Positions 1-6,610 of a stretch of 9,958 nucleotides of DNA are shown here, piece after piece (position 1 is the first letter of the stretch; each line of letters begins with the position of its first letter). The notes under the pieces were generated by a model. It had not been told where the DNA came from. It searched no databases and saw nothing but the letters and a program-made list of their open reading frames with translations. The DNA lies in the NCBI GenBank assembly GCA_018500075.1, contig JAHBAN010000204.1, positions 1 through 9,958 on the forward strand, written 5' to 3'. This DNA is from Flavobacteriia bacterium (GTDB lineage Bacteria; Bacteroidota; Bacteroidia; Flavobacteriales; Flavobacteriaceae). Made by a program: the position numbers and the translations under genes.

Positions 1-110
1 GATTTGGGGGGGTGATATGCGTGCACACCCCGTGCACCATGCGTGCACCGCCTGAAACGGAATTTGTTAACGGAAATTAAGTTAATGGAGCGTTCGGGGG
101 TGGGGAGGTT
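1..110. repeat. Non-coding leader with three GTGCAC palindromes at 11-bp spacing
   Basis: No convincing gene is visible here. GTGCAC occurs at 21-26, 32-37 and 43-48, so the starts are exactly 11 bp apart, close to one DNA helical turn. Downstream is a short A/T-rich patch (about 62-85) with three TTAA tetramers. From memory, similar sequences recur between genes in Rhodobacteraceae, which would make this an interspersed repeat; I cannot verify that. A protein-binding array is an alternative reading. What lies to the left of the window is unknown. Confidence 0.4.
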
Positions 111-119
111 TGATGGGCT

Positions 120-218
120 TTCGGCCCGTTGCGGACGTTGGTGAGTCGCGCAGCGAATGACGGCGAGGAGCCTTGAGTTCCAAATGCTGCGCGCAGTACA
201 AATGGCCGCTGTGGAGAA
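120..218 (+). repeat. Interspersed-repeat-like non-coding segment
   Basis: This segment sits just before the toxin pseudogene and has no supported gene. It contains GCTGCG followed, about 10 bases later, by AATGGCCGCT (about 188-217). The reverse complement of 2154-2254 contains a similar pair, GCTGCG followed by AATGGCAGCT. The two are therefore probably members of one repeat family in opposite orientation, on either side of the toxin-immunity cassette. From memory this resembles a common Rhodobacteraceae intergenic repeat; copy number in the genome is not checkable here. Confidence 0.35.
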
Positions 219-272
219 TGAGTTCATTTGGCACCGTACGGTCTGCTTTCGACCTGTTGACCTGGTTCCACG

Positions 273-1581
273 ATGATGCCCCCCGTTCATTCGAATGCGG
301 CGTGGTTCATGGAAACGAAGTTTACTCAATTTCTGAGGTTTGGTGGGAGCGGTGGCTATGTGTTGTCTAAAAGCACACATGGGGTGATCGCACTCCTGCT
401 GTCGCGCAAGGCAGACATCCCCAGTCTCGCGGCCCTACGGCAGCAGTTTGCCATCAATCTGGACTTTGCTGATCAGATCAATGTTGACCTCTTGTTGCGG
501 TTCACGCGCGACGGTTTTGATGCCCCTCTTTCCGCTGCCAACGTGGCGGATGTTTCCGGCGACAAAGTTGCCGCGATTCAGGCATGGTCGGAGCGGTTGG
601 AAACGATCTGGGTTGACTATGGCGACCGGCCAAGTCGTTTCAATTCCGTCCGTCGTGCGATGGAAGAAAACCTGATCACGTCCTTCTCTGGGCTGATCAA
701 TGAACGCAGGCAACGCGCTCTTGGGATTGATCAGTACATCTGGCGGTCCCGTGACGACGAGAAAGTTCGCCACGAAGATACAGAGCATGACGACAAGGTC
801 TTTGATTGGGACAATCCGTCGGAAACAGGGCACCCCGGAAAAGCCTATAACTGCCGCTGTTTTGCCGAACCGCACCTGCTTGATGAGCCGGAGTGCAGCC
901 CTGACCTTGCTGCCGCAGAGGCCGCTCATGGCGCAGGCACCGAAGATGGGGTTTGGGCAGCGATAAGGGACATCTTCGCAGGCATCTGGGAAACGCTGCG
1001 CGAAATCCCTGAAGACTTGAGGTGGGTGCAGCGGTTCGACGAGCTTGCGGCGCCGCGGGCGGAGCGCTGTCGCGGAGGACGCGGACGATATGCGCGACGC
1101 ACTTCTGGATGAGGCAGCTGACGCGCGCCGCTTGCCCTCTGATCCTGACTGGGGCGTCATCGAAAACCTTGGAATCACCTGGGGCGGACCGATCAAGGAG
1201 CAGGGCGGACCTTGGGAAGATCACTTGAAACTGCCGGGGCATTTGGGAGAACCTACTGCTGACAACTTCAAGACGTTCGATTTCTGGGATAGCGATGCAC
1301 GCGTTGCGACAAGCGCAAAGACGCTGGACACCCGCGCGCCGGGATATGTGGACCGGCCCAGTCGTATTTTTGGTGCTTTGAAGCGTTACATCGACCAAAT
1401 TGACCACTTCGAGTAAGACAACAAGAAGGGCATTGAAATCAGCGCGGACGAAATCGACATCAAACGCCTGGAACTTGCTGTGCCCGACGGAACCACCCCG
1501 GAACAGTTTACTCAAATTCAACGTGCGATAGACTACGCTGAGAGTTTGGGGATCGACGTAGAAGTGAGCCGTATCCGATGA
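273..1581 (+). pseudogene. Broken MuF-like phage head protein fused to a CdiA-type tRNase toxin domain
   Basis: The first reading frame (273-1112) contains, at about residues 151-200 (723-872), IDQYIWRSRDDEKVR, then FDWDNP, GHPG and NCRC. This is the C-terminal signature of phage Mu F / minor head proteins. Around 1050-1075 the coding sense moves to another frame (open from 1021), which runs DADDMRDALLDEAADARR and then TLDTRAPGYVDRPSRIFG. TAA at 1414-1416 interrupts it. The same frame then continues to TGA at 1579-1581 with IDIKRLELAVPDGTTPEQF and AIDYAESLGIDVEV. The pattern 'LDT...GY...PSRI...LK.YI' followed by 'L.LAVP..TT.EQ...I..AI.YA...G' matches my memory of the tRNase domain at the C-terminus of some CdiA toxins. 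Known: phage MuF proteins can carry polymorphic toxins. Inferred: an inactivated toxin. The start is uncertain: ATG 273 has no ribosome site, and GTG 360 has GGGAG ten bases upstream. Two separate lesions make sequencing error less likely. Confidence 0.7.
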
Positions 1582-2147
1582 AAAAAGTCCTGACCACAGA
1601 AGAATGGATTGCGAAACGGCGTGCTGAAGCGGCGGAGCGAAAACAGCGCTCCAAGCCTCCCAAAGAACGCAAAAGTGCCTTTGTTACGAGCTATCGCAAA
1701 TTCACGGAAATCGCCTCACAAGCGGTGTATGGTAGCGCGCATTTGGACCCCAAGGGATATCATGAGTATCTACCGCCAGACCTAACTGCGCTCGAAATCG
1801 CTGGCCACGCGCGGGCCGCCCTTTTGGCCAGCCGGTTCATCACGCCAGAACATCCAGAGTGGGACAACGTCATCCGGATTCCGACAAAGGAAGAATTCAA
1901 GGCGTGGGGGGAAGCAGACAAGGCGCGCGCTGGTGTCAAGACTTTGAAAGCGCTGTTTAACGGTGCGGGCCATGTTTCGTTAACATTGAGGGACGGCAAG
2001 ATCGCAATCAAGCCAACGCGCTATCGCGGACATGGCCATTGGGAGGGCATTCGCGGCCAAGAAGATACGGTCTTGCCGGAAGACGTGTCAGTCGAAGAGC
2101 TTGGCAGGGCTATTCTGGACGCACTCGACATAAGCCGCTCAGCGTAG
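1578..2147 (+). CDS. Putative immunity protein, CdiI/DUF1436-like, 189 aa
   Basis: An intact 189-residue cytoplasmic protein with no signal peptide or membrane segment. Its ATG overlaps the stop of the toxin frame (ATGA, 1578-1581), a classic translational-coupling arrangement for toxin-immunity pairs. The N-terminus is a charged, Lys/Arg/Glu-rich stretch (residues 1-33), followed by SYRKF (39-43). The C-terminal half has VSLTLRDGKIAIKPTRYRG (133-151), then a Trp-Glu-Gly (155-157), and ends LPEDVSVEELGRAILDALD plus SR. That end, with an acidic 'lp.d.s.eelG.alL.AL..SR' helix, recalls the DUF1436 family of contact-dependent inhibition immunity proteins (CdiI). The assignment is from memory plus context, not a search. 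The likely role is binding and blocking the tRNase domain encoded just upstream. Its ribosome site is weak, so it probably depended on translation of the toxin, which now stops 164 nt earlier. GC is low for the window (31 of 60 bases in 1681-1740), consistent with acquisition by transfer. Confidence 0.62.
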   Translation: MKKVLTTEEWIAKRRAEAAERKQRSKPPKERKSAFVTSYRKFTEIASQAVYGSAHLDPKGYHEYLPPDLTALEIAGHARAALLASRFITPEHPEWDNVIRIPTKEEFKAWGEADKARAGVKTLKALFNGAGHVSLTLRDGKIAIKPTRYRGHGHWEGIRGQEDTVLPEDVSVEELGRAILDALDISRSA

Positions 2148-2153
2148 GTTGTT

Positions 2154-2254
2154 AACTGGAGACGCCAGCGAAAGCTGCCATTGGCGCAGCCGCAGCGAAA
2201 GCCTGCTTCGTCCGCATAGCGGACCTCTATCCAAAGCGCGGCGAGCTTCCAGTT
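2154..2254. repeat. 101-bp segment bounded by a 7-bp inverted repeat
   Basis: AACTGGA (2154-2160) and TCCAGTT (2248-2254) are perfect inverted repeats, beginning six bases after the immunity-gene stop. Inside are a direct repeat AGCGAAAGC (2167-2175 and 2194-2202) and a short hairpin, GTCCGC-ATA-GCGGAC (2210-2224). The reverse complement resembles the segment at 120-218. No T-run follows the hairpin, so it is not a standard intrinsic terminator. It is probably an interspersed repeat; chance pairing of the 7-bp ends cannot be excluded. Confidence 0.4.
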
Positions 2255-2312
2255 CCCGTCCGTTACCTTTCTGTATCGCAACGCTAGAATTTATTTCATA
2301 CCTCCCACGTTC

Positions 2313-2341
2313 GGTGCGCAGTGAATGCGCACCCTACGGGG
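2313..2341 (+). repeat. GGTGCGC hairpin repeat, copy 1
   Basis: GGTGCGC (2313-2319), a seven-base loop AGTGAAT, and GCGCACC (2327-2333), followed by CTACGGGG. It is the first of three near-identical copies in the window, all in the same orientation. It lies in the gap between the immunity gene and the aspartoacylase-family gene. The remaining 2342-2427 holds only the leader of the next gene; I see no convincing promoter there. Confidence 0.75.
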
Positions 2342-2427
2342 TTTGGGCCGCTGTGGGGGGGTGCTCCGGGAATTGACTTTGCTGGGAAATCTGCAACAGC
2401 TTTTGCGCTGAATATGAGGGGCGGGGC

Positions 2428-3471
2428 ATGACCAAGCGTCAGAGTTTTGAAATTGCGGGAGAGCGTGTGGCGGCGGGGGAGCGGCGGACGGTGAATATAC
2501 CGGTCAGCACCTTGTCAGACCACACGCCTGTGACCCTTTCGGCGCACGTGGTGCACGGCAAGAAGGACGGGCCGACTGTTTTTGTCAGTGCGGGGATCCA
2601 TGGTGACGAGGTGATCGGGGTCGAGATTGTGCGGCGGCTCTTGCGCGCCAAGAACCTCAAGAAGCTGAGCGGGACGCTGCTTGTTGTGCCGATTGTCAAC
2701 ACCTTCGGCTTTCTCAATCACTCGCGGTATTTGCCTGACAGGCGCGATCTGAACCGCTGTTTTCCCGGCTCGCCGCATGGCTCTCTTGCGTCGCGGCTGG
2801 CGGATATTTTCATGAGCGAGATTGTGGAGCGCTCGTCGCTCGGGATCGATTTGCATTCTGCGGCCATTCACCGGGTAAACCTGCCACAGGTGCGGGTTTC
2901 GGCGAGCAACCGTGAGACTATGAAGCTGGCGCAGATCTTCGGGGCGCCTGTCATTCTGACCAGCGCCTTGCGCGAGGGGAGCTTGCGGCAGGAGGCGAAG
3001 AAGAAAGGTGTTGATGTTTTGCTCTATGAGGCGGGCGAAGGGATGCGCTTTGATGAAATGTCGGTGCGCGCCGGGCTTGCGGGGATATTGCGGGTTTTGA
3101 GCGAGGTCGGGCTTTTGCCGACAGCCGGAATTGCCAAGCCCAAGGCGCGCTCGCTTGTCTGCTCTGACAGCCATTGGATGCGCGCGCCTGCGGGCGGGCT
3201 TTTGCGGACGTTCAAGGCCGAGGGCGATGTCGTGCAGGACGGCGATATTGTGGCGGCGATTGCCGATCCGTTTGGCGAGCGGGAGATTGAAGTCGCGACG
3301 AAATACAGCGGGATTATTGTGGGCCGTGCTGTCATGCCTGTGGTGCATGAGGGGGATGCGCTGTTTCATATTGCTGCGGTGAAATCGACCGATCTGGCCG
3401 AGGCGGCCATGGACGATCTTACCACGCAGCTTGAAGAGGCGGCGCTGTTTGACGAGGACGAGATTATCTGA
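2428..3471 (+). CDS. Succinylglutamate desuccinylase/aspartoacylase family zinc hydrolase
   Basis: A 347-residue cytoplasmic protein of the M14-like AstE/AspA family, which hydrolyses N-acyl amino acids using one zinc ion. The zinc ligands are visible: GIHGDE gives His58 and Glu61, and DLHSA gives His143. The substrate-binding RDLNRCFPG lies at 106-114, and LLYEAG supplies the probable general-base Glu201. The C-terminal part (about 255-330), with APAGGLLRTF and GDIVAAIADPFGE, looks like the small beta-barrel (lipoyl-like) domain common in this family. Length is normal. The start is supported by a GAGGGG-type ribosome site just upstream of ATG. The gene stands alone: repeat DNA precedes it and the next gene is convergent, so no pathway is implied by context. 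The actual acyl substrate cannot be read from sequence; relatives act on succinylglutamate, acetylaspartate or other N-acyl or peptide-like substrates. Confidence 0.88.
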   Translation: MTKRQSFEIAGERVAAGERRTVNIPVSTLSDHTPVTLSAHVVHGKKDGPTVFVSAGIHGDEVIGVEIVRRLLRAKNLKKLSGTLLVVPIVNTFGFLNHSRYLPDRRDLNRCFPGSPHGSLASRLADIFMSEIVERSSLGIDLHSAAIHRVNLPQVRVSASNRETMKLAQIFGAPVILTSALREGSLRQEAKKKGVDVLLYEAGEGMRFDEMSVRAGLAGILRVLSEVGLLPTAGIAKPKARSLVCSDSHWMRAPAGGLLRTFKAEGDVVQDGDIVAAIADPFGEREIEVATKYSGIIVGRAVMPVVHEGDALFHIAAVKSTDLAEAAMDDLTTQLEEAALFDEDEII

Positions 3472-3480
3472 GTCGCGGGC

Positions 3481-3510
3481 GGTGCGCCGTAAATGCGCAC
3501 CCTACGGGGG
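3481..3510 (+). repeat. GGTGCGC hairpin repeat, copy 2
   Basis: GGTGCGC (3481-3487), loop CGTAAAT, GCGCACC (3495-3501), then CTACGGGGG. It fills most of the 45-bp gap between the convergent hydrolase and TPP-enzyme genes. A hairpin here could help end transcription from both sides, but there is no T-run on either strand, so terminator function is only a possibility. Confidence 0.75.
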
Positions 3511-3516
3511 GAGCCT

Positions 3517-5139
3517 TTAGATCCGCATTCGGGGGACATCGTGGGGGTCGAGCTTTAGCTCGATCACGACGGGCCCGCTGCGGCGCGGGAGTGCGGCGAG
3601 GGCGTCTTCCAGCTCGGCCGGGGTGTGCACGGTGAAGCTCTGGCCGCCCAGCGAGGCTCCGATCTCGGCAAAGCTTGGCCAGTGGAACTCGGTGAGGGAG
3701 GGGTCCATTTTGCGGTCGATGAACTGGATGTGTTCGGCGCCATAGGCGCTGTCATTGGCGACGATGACAATCAGGTCGAGGCCAAGGCGGACCGCTGTGT
3801 TGAACTCGTTGATACCGCCCATCATGAAGCCGCCGTCGCCGGTAAACAGAACCACGGGCTTGTCGGGGGCAGCCACGCCAGCGCCGATGGCCTCTTGAAG
3901 ACCGATGCCGATGGAGCCGAAATTTGTTGTGGCGACGAAGCTTTGCGGGCCTTGCACGGAGAGGCGGACCCAGACTTCTGTCATGAAGCGGCCCCCGTCT
4001 GTGACGAGGAGGCGGTCTTTGGGGAGCACCTCCTCAAGGCGTTCAAGGGCGTGAATATAATTGATGCAGCCTGCGGCGGTCTTGTTGGGGCCGACCGGGT
4101 GCTCTGTGAGCTTGGCGACATCGAGATCTTGGGTGAAGCCGCTGGCGGGGGTTTCGGCCTGATCCCGCCAGTAAAGGATTGTCTCGGCGGTCAGGCCCGC
4201 GTCGGCCACGAGGGCGGCGTCGGGGTGAAGCCCGCCGCCTATGGCTGTGGGGGTGACATCAATCTGGATGATGCGTTTGTCCTTCATCAGCCGGCCTTGA
4301 TCGGTGGTGAAGTCATGCAGGGAGGTGCCAAAGCAGATAATGCAATCGGAGGCGGCGATCAGCTCGTAGGCGGCAGGGGTGGAGAGCGTGCCGAAAATGT
4401 CGATGTTATAGGGGTGATCTTTGAACAAGCCTTTGGCTTTGAGCGTGGTCGCGAGGGGGGCTTCAAGGCGGTCGGCGAGGCGGATGATTGCGGCGCGGGC
4501 GTTCACGGCTCCGGCGCCCGCAAGGATCAGGGGGCGGCGGGCGGCGGCGATCATGCCGATGGCATTGTCGAGAATCTCGCCCTCGGCCACGCCGCCCGGC
4601 GCGGTAAAGACATCGAGCACACGGGGCGTGTGCGCGGCCTCTTGCCACATGAAATCAGCGGGCATATTGAGCACGATCGGCCGCCGCTCGACTTGGGCGC
4701 GATAGAAGGCGCGGGCCACATCCATGGCGACTGTTTCGGGGGTGCGCATTTGCTCAAAGCCGGCCCCTGTGGCTTTGACGACCTCGCGTTGATCTATGCT
4801 CTGGAGGTGGCGTGGGTTGGCGGCGGGGGTATCTCCGGCGAGAAGGACCATGGGGATATGGCCGCGCGCGCCTTCTGTGAGGGCGGTCATGCAATTGGTC
4901 AGCGCCGGGCCATGTGTGACGGTGGCGACGCCGACCTTGCCTGCGACATGGGTGTAGGCGAGGGCCATGAGCACGGAGCTGCCTTCATGGGCGGCGGGCA
5001 CAAAGCGGCCAGAACAGTCGCGCACGAAGCTGTCGATCATGAAGAGATTGGCGTCGCCCATCAGGCCGAAGAGGGTCGTCACGCCGTGATCGGCCACGGC
5101 GCGGGCGATGTTTTGATAGACATATGTTGGGGCTGACAT
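3517..5139 (-). CDS. Thiamine pyrophosphate-dependent enzyme, acetolactate synthase superfamily
   Basis: A 540-residue protein with the three-domain layout of ThDP enzymes such as acetolactate synthase, benzoylformate decarboxylase and oxalyl-CoA decarboxylase. The N-terminal PYR domain carries the cofactor-activating glutamate in AAHEGSS (Glu52). The middle domain covers about residues 190-330. The C-terminal PP domain has the Mg/ThDP-binding motif GDGGFMMGG (434-442), closing at Asn462 in VANDSAYG. ATG 5139 is chosen because AGGAGA lies eight bases upstream and the Rossmann-like start follows at once; an in-frame TTG at 5202 would add 21 unlikely residues. The reaction cannot be fixed: nothing identifies it as the biosynthetic IlvB, and no IlvH-like small subunit is adjacent. 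It probably decarboxylates or ligates a 2-oxo acid. It is transcribed alone, convergent with the hydrolase, and is preceded by a possible operator at 5205-5234. Confidence 0.9.
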   Translation of the reverse strand: MSAPTYVYQNIARAVADHGVTTLFGLMGDANLFMIDSFVRDCSGRFVPAAHEGSSVLMALAYTHVAGKVGVATVTHGPALTNCMTALTEGARGHIPMVLLAGDTPAANPRHLQSIDQREVVKATGAGFEQMRTPETVAMDVARAFYRAQVERRPIVLNMPADFMWQEAAHTPRVLDVFTAPGGVAEGEILDNAIGMIAAARRPLILAGAGAVNARAAIIRLADRLEAPLATTLKAKGLFKDHPYNIDIFGTLSTPAAYELIAASDCIICFGTSLHDFTTDQGRLMKDKRIIQIDVTPTAIGGGLHPDAALVADAGLTAETILYWRDQAETPASGFTQDLDVAKLTEHPVGPNKTAAGCINYIHALERLEEVLPKDRLLVTDGGRFMTEVWVRLSVQGPQSFVATTNFGSIGIGLQEAIGAGVAAPDKPVVLFTGDGGFMMGGINEFNTAVRLGLDLIVIVANDSAYGAEHIQFIDRKMDPSLTEFHWPSFAEIGASLGGQSFTVHTPAELEDALAALPRRSGPVVIELKLDPHDVPRMRI

Positions 5140-5204
5140 GGCTCGGCTCTCCTGTTGCGCTGGGCGACAGGATAGCGCAGGTGGCCTGCGGAGAATGCGC
5201 AAAG

Positions 5205-5234
5205 TGGCGCATAAACGAGACGATTAATGCGCCA
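5205..5234 (-). promoter_or_regulatory. Possible operator: TGGCGCAT / ATGCGCCA inverted repeat
   Basis: TGGCGCAT (5205-5212) and ATGCGCCA (5227-5234) form a perfect 8-bp inverted repeat with 14 bases between. The centres are 22 bp apart, about two helical turns, as expected for a dimeric regulator. An additional TGCGCA palindrome lies at 5196-5201, nearer the gene. The site is about 65-95 bp upstream of the TPP-enzyme start and has no other role I can see. No regulator gene is adjacent, so the binding protein is unknown. Confidence 0.4.
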
Positions 5235-5254
5235 TAATTACGGTTTTTGGAGGA

Positions 5255-5282
5255 GGTGCGCAATAAATGCGCACCCTACAGG
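5255..5282 (+). repeat. GGTGCGC hairpin repeat, copy 3, touching the hslU stop codon
   Basis: GGTGCGC (5255-5261), loop AATAAAT, GCGCACC (5269-5275), then CTACAGG. The CTA at 5276-5278 is the complement of the hslU TAG stop, so the repeat's conserved tail supplies the last codons and stop of hslU. In the hslU transcript the hairpin lies immediately after the stop codon. Confidence 0.75.
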
Positions 5283-6586
5283 ACGTAGCCTGACAGATCG
5301 GAGGCTTTCATCAGCGCGCCAAGGTGCTTTTCGACAAAGGGGGCATCAACTGTGATGGCCTCGCCCGACCGGTCGGGGGCGGAGAAACTCAGCTCTTCAA
5401 AGACCCGCTCAAGAACCGTGTAGAGCCGGCGCGCGCCGATGTTTTCCACCGTTGCGTTGACCTCGGCGGCGATCGTGGCGAGGGCCTTGATGCCGTCTTG
5501 GGTAAAGCTCACCTGCACCCCTTCGGTGGCCATGAGGGCGGTGTATTGCAATGTCAGGGCATTGTCTGTTTCGGTGAGGATGCGCACGAAATCTTCCTCG
5601 GTGAGCGCGCGCAGCTCGACCCGGATCGGCAGGCGGCCTTGCAGCTCGGGCAAGAGATCGGAGGGCTTTGCGATGTGGAAGGCGCCCGAGGCAATGAAGA
5701 GGATATGGTCGGTCTTGATGGCGCCATGTTTGGTGCTGACGGTTGTGCCTTCGATCAGCGGCAGCAGGTCGCGCTGCACGCCCTCGCGCGACACATCACC
5801 GCCGCGGGCGTCCTGACGGGTGGCGACTTTGTCGATCTCGTCCAGAAACACAATCCCGTTTTGTTCGACGCTGAGGAGCGCGGCTTTGGTGACCTGTTCG
5901 TCGTCGAGCAACTTGTCGGCCTCTTCAGAAATCAGAACGCTATAGCTTTCGGCCACGGTGAGCTTTTTGCGCGTGCTGCGTCCGCCCATGGCCTTGCCGA
6001 AAATCTCGCCAAGATTCATCATGCCCGCCTGGCTGCCCGGCTGGCCGGGGATGTCAAACAGGCCGCCCATCGGATTGGAGGTATCGGCGATCTCAAGCTC
6101 GATCACCGTATCGTCGAGCGCGCCGGACTTGAGCTTTTTGCGAAACATCTCGCGGGTGCCTTCGCGGGCGTCTTCGCCGGCTATGGCTGTGATCACGCGC
6201 TCCTGGGCGGCGTCATAGGCGCGGGCCTTGACCTCTTCGCGCATCTGCTCACGGGTTTGCAGGATGGCTGTATCTACGAGATCGCGAATGATCTGCTCGA
6301 CATCGCGGCCCACATAGCCGACCTCTGTGAACTTTGTGGCTTCAACCTTGATAAAGGGCGCGCGGGCCAGCTTGGCGAGGCGGCGGGAAATCTCTGTTTT
6401 GCCGACGCCTGTCGGGCCGATCATCAGGATATTCTTCGGATAGACCTCATCGCGCAGATCATCTGTGAGCTGCTTGCGCCGCCAGCGCGAGCGCAGCGCC
6501 ACGGCGACAGCGCGTTTGGCATCGGCCTGACCGATGATGAAGCGGTCCAGCTCGGAGACGATTTCGCGGGGGGTGAGGTCTGTCAT
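5276..6586 (-). CDS. hslU: HslU, ATPase subunit of the HslVU (ClpYQ) protease
   Basis: A 436-residue AAA+ unfoldase that forms hexamers, unfolds substrates and feeds them into HslV in the cytoplasm. Visible motifs are Walker A GPTGVGKT (57-64), the GYVGRD pore loop (90-95) that grips substrate, the inserted I-domain (about 105-240), Walker B GIVFLDEIDK (244-253), the GRLPIRVEL arginine-finger region (318-325) and the sensor-2 GARRLYT (384-390). The C-terminus that docks into HslV ends DLSGYVL; I remember the usual form as DLSR(Y/F)IL, so Gly in place of the basic residue is a small oddity. Length is normal for alphaproteobacteria. ATG 6586 matches the family start (MTDLTPREIV); a longer frame from 6673 would translate the hairpin spacer into Arg-rich sequence. 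It is co-directional with hslV, 116 bp downstream of it. Confidence 0.97.
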   Translation of the reverse strand: MTDLTPREIVSELDRFIIGQADAKRAVAVALRSRWRRKQLTDDLRDEVYPKNILMIGPTGVGKTEISRRLAKLARAPFIKVEATKFTEVGYVGRDVEQIIRDLVDTAILQTREQMREEVKARAYDAAQERVITAIAGEDAREGTREMFRKKLKSGALDDTVIELEIADTSNPMGGLFDIPGQPGSQAGMMNLGEIFGKAMGGRSTRKKLTVAESYSVLISEEADKLLDDEQVTKAALLSVEQNGIVFLDEIDKVATRQDARGGDVSREGVQRDLLPLIEGTTVSTKHGAIKTDHILFIASGAFHIAKPSDLLPELQGRLPIRVELRALTEEDFVRILTETDNALTLQYTALMATEGVQVSFTQDGIKALATIAAEVNATVENIGARRLYTVLERVFEELSFSAPDRSGEAITVDAPFVEKHLGALMKASDLSGYVL

Positions 6587-6610
6587 TTTTGGTCTCGCTT
6601 TTGAGGGGTT

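Noticed and set aside
66..85. CtrA binding site (TTAA-N7-TTAA)
   Set aside because: The TTAA tetramers here are separated by 6 bases and 1 base, not 7.
173..370. 65-residue open frame before the pseudogene
   Set aside because: TTG start without a ribosome site, overlaps repeat-like DNA, and its composition does not look like a protein I recognise.
1040..1080. Programmed ribosomal frameshift joining the phage and toxin parts
   Set aside because: No slippery heptamer is visible in this GC-rich run, and the toxin frame also has a stop at 1414, so mutation is the simpler reading.
2210..2224. Intrinsic terminator after the immunity gene
   Set aside because: The stem is perfect, but there is no T-run on either side.
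2373..2401. Sigma-70 promoter for the aspartoacylase-family gene
   Set aside because: TTGACT is a good -35, but nothing like TATAAT lies 16-18 bases downstream.
3625..5136. 503-residue frame on the + strand
   Set aside because: It is a mirror of the TPP-enzyme gene caused by high GC; its Gly/Ala/Asp/His-rich sequence has no family motifs.
5324..6604. 426-residue frame on the + strand opposite hslU
   Set aside because: hslU is unmistakable on the other strand, and this frame has no coherent protein features.
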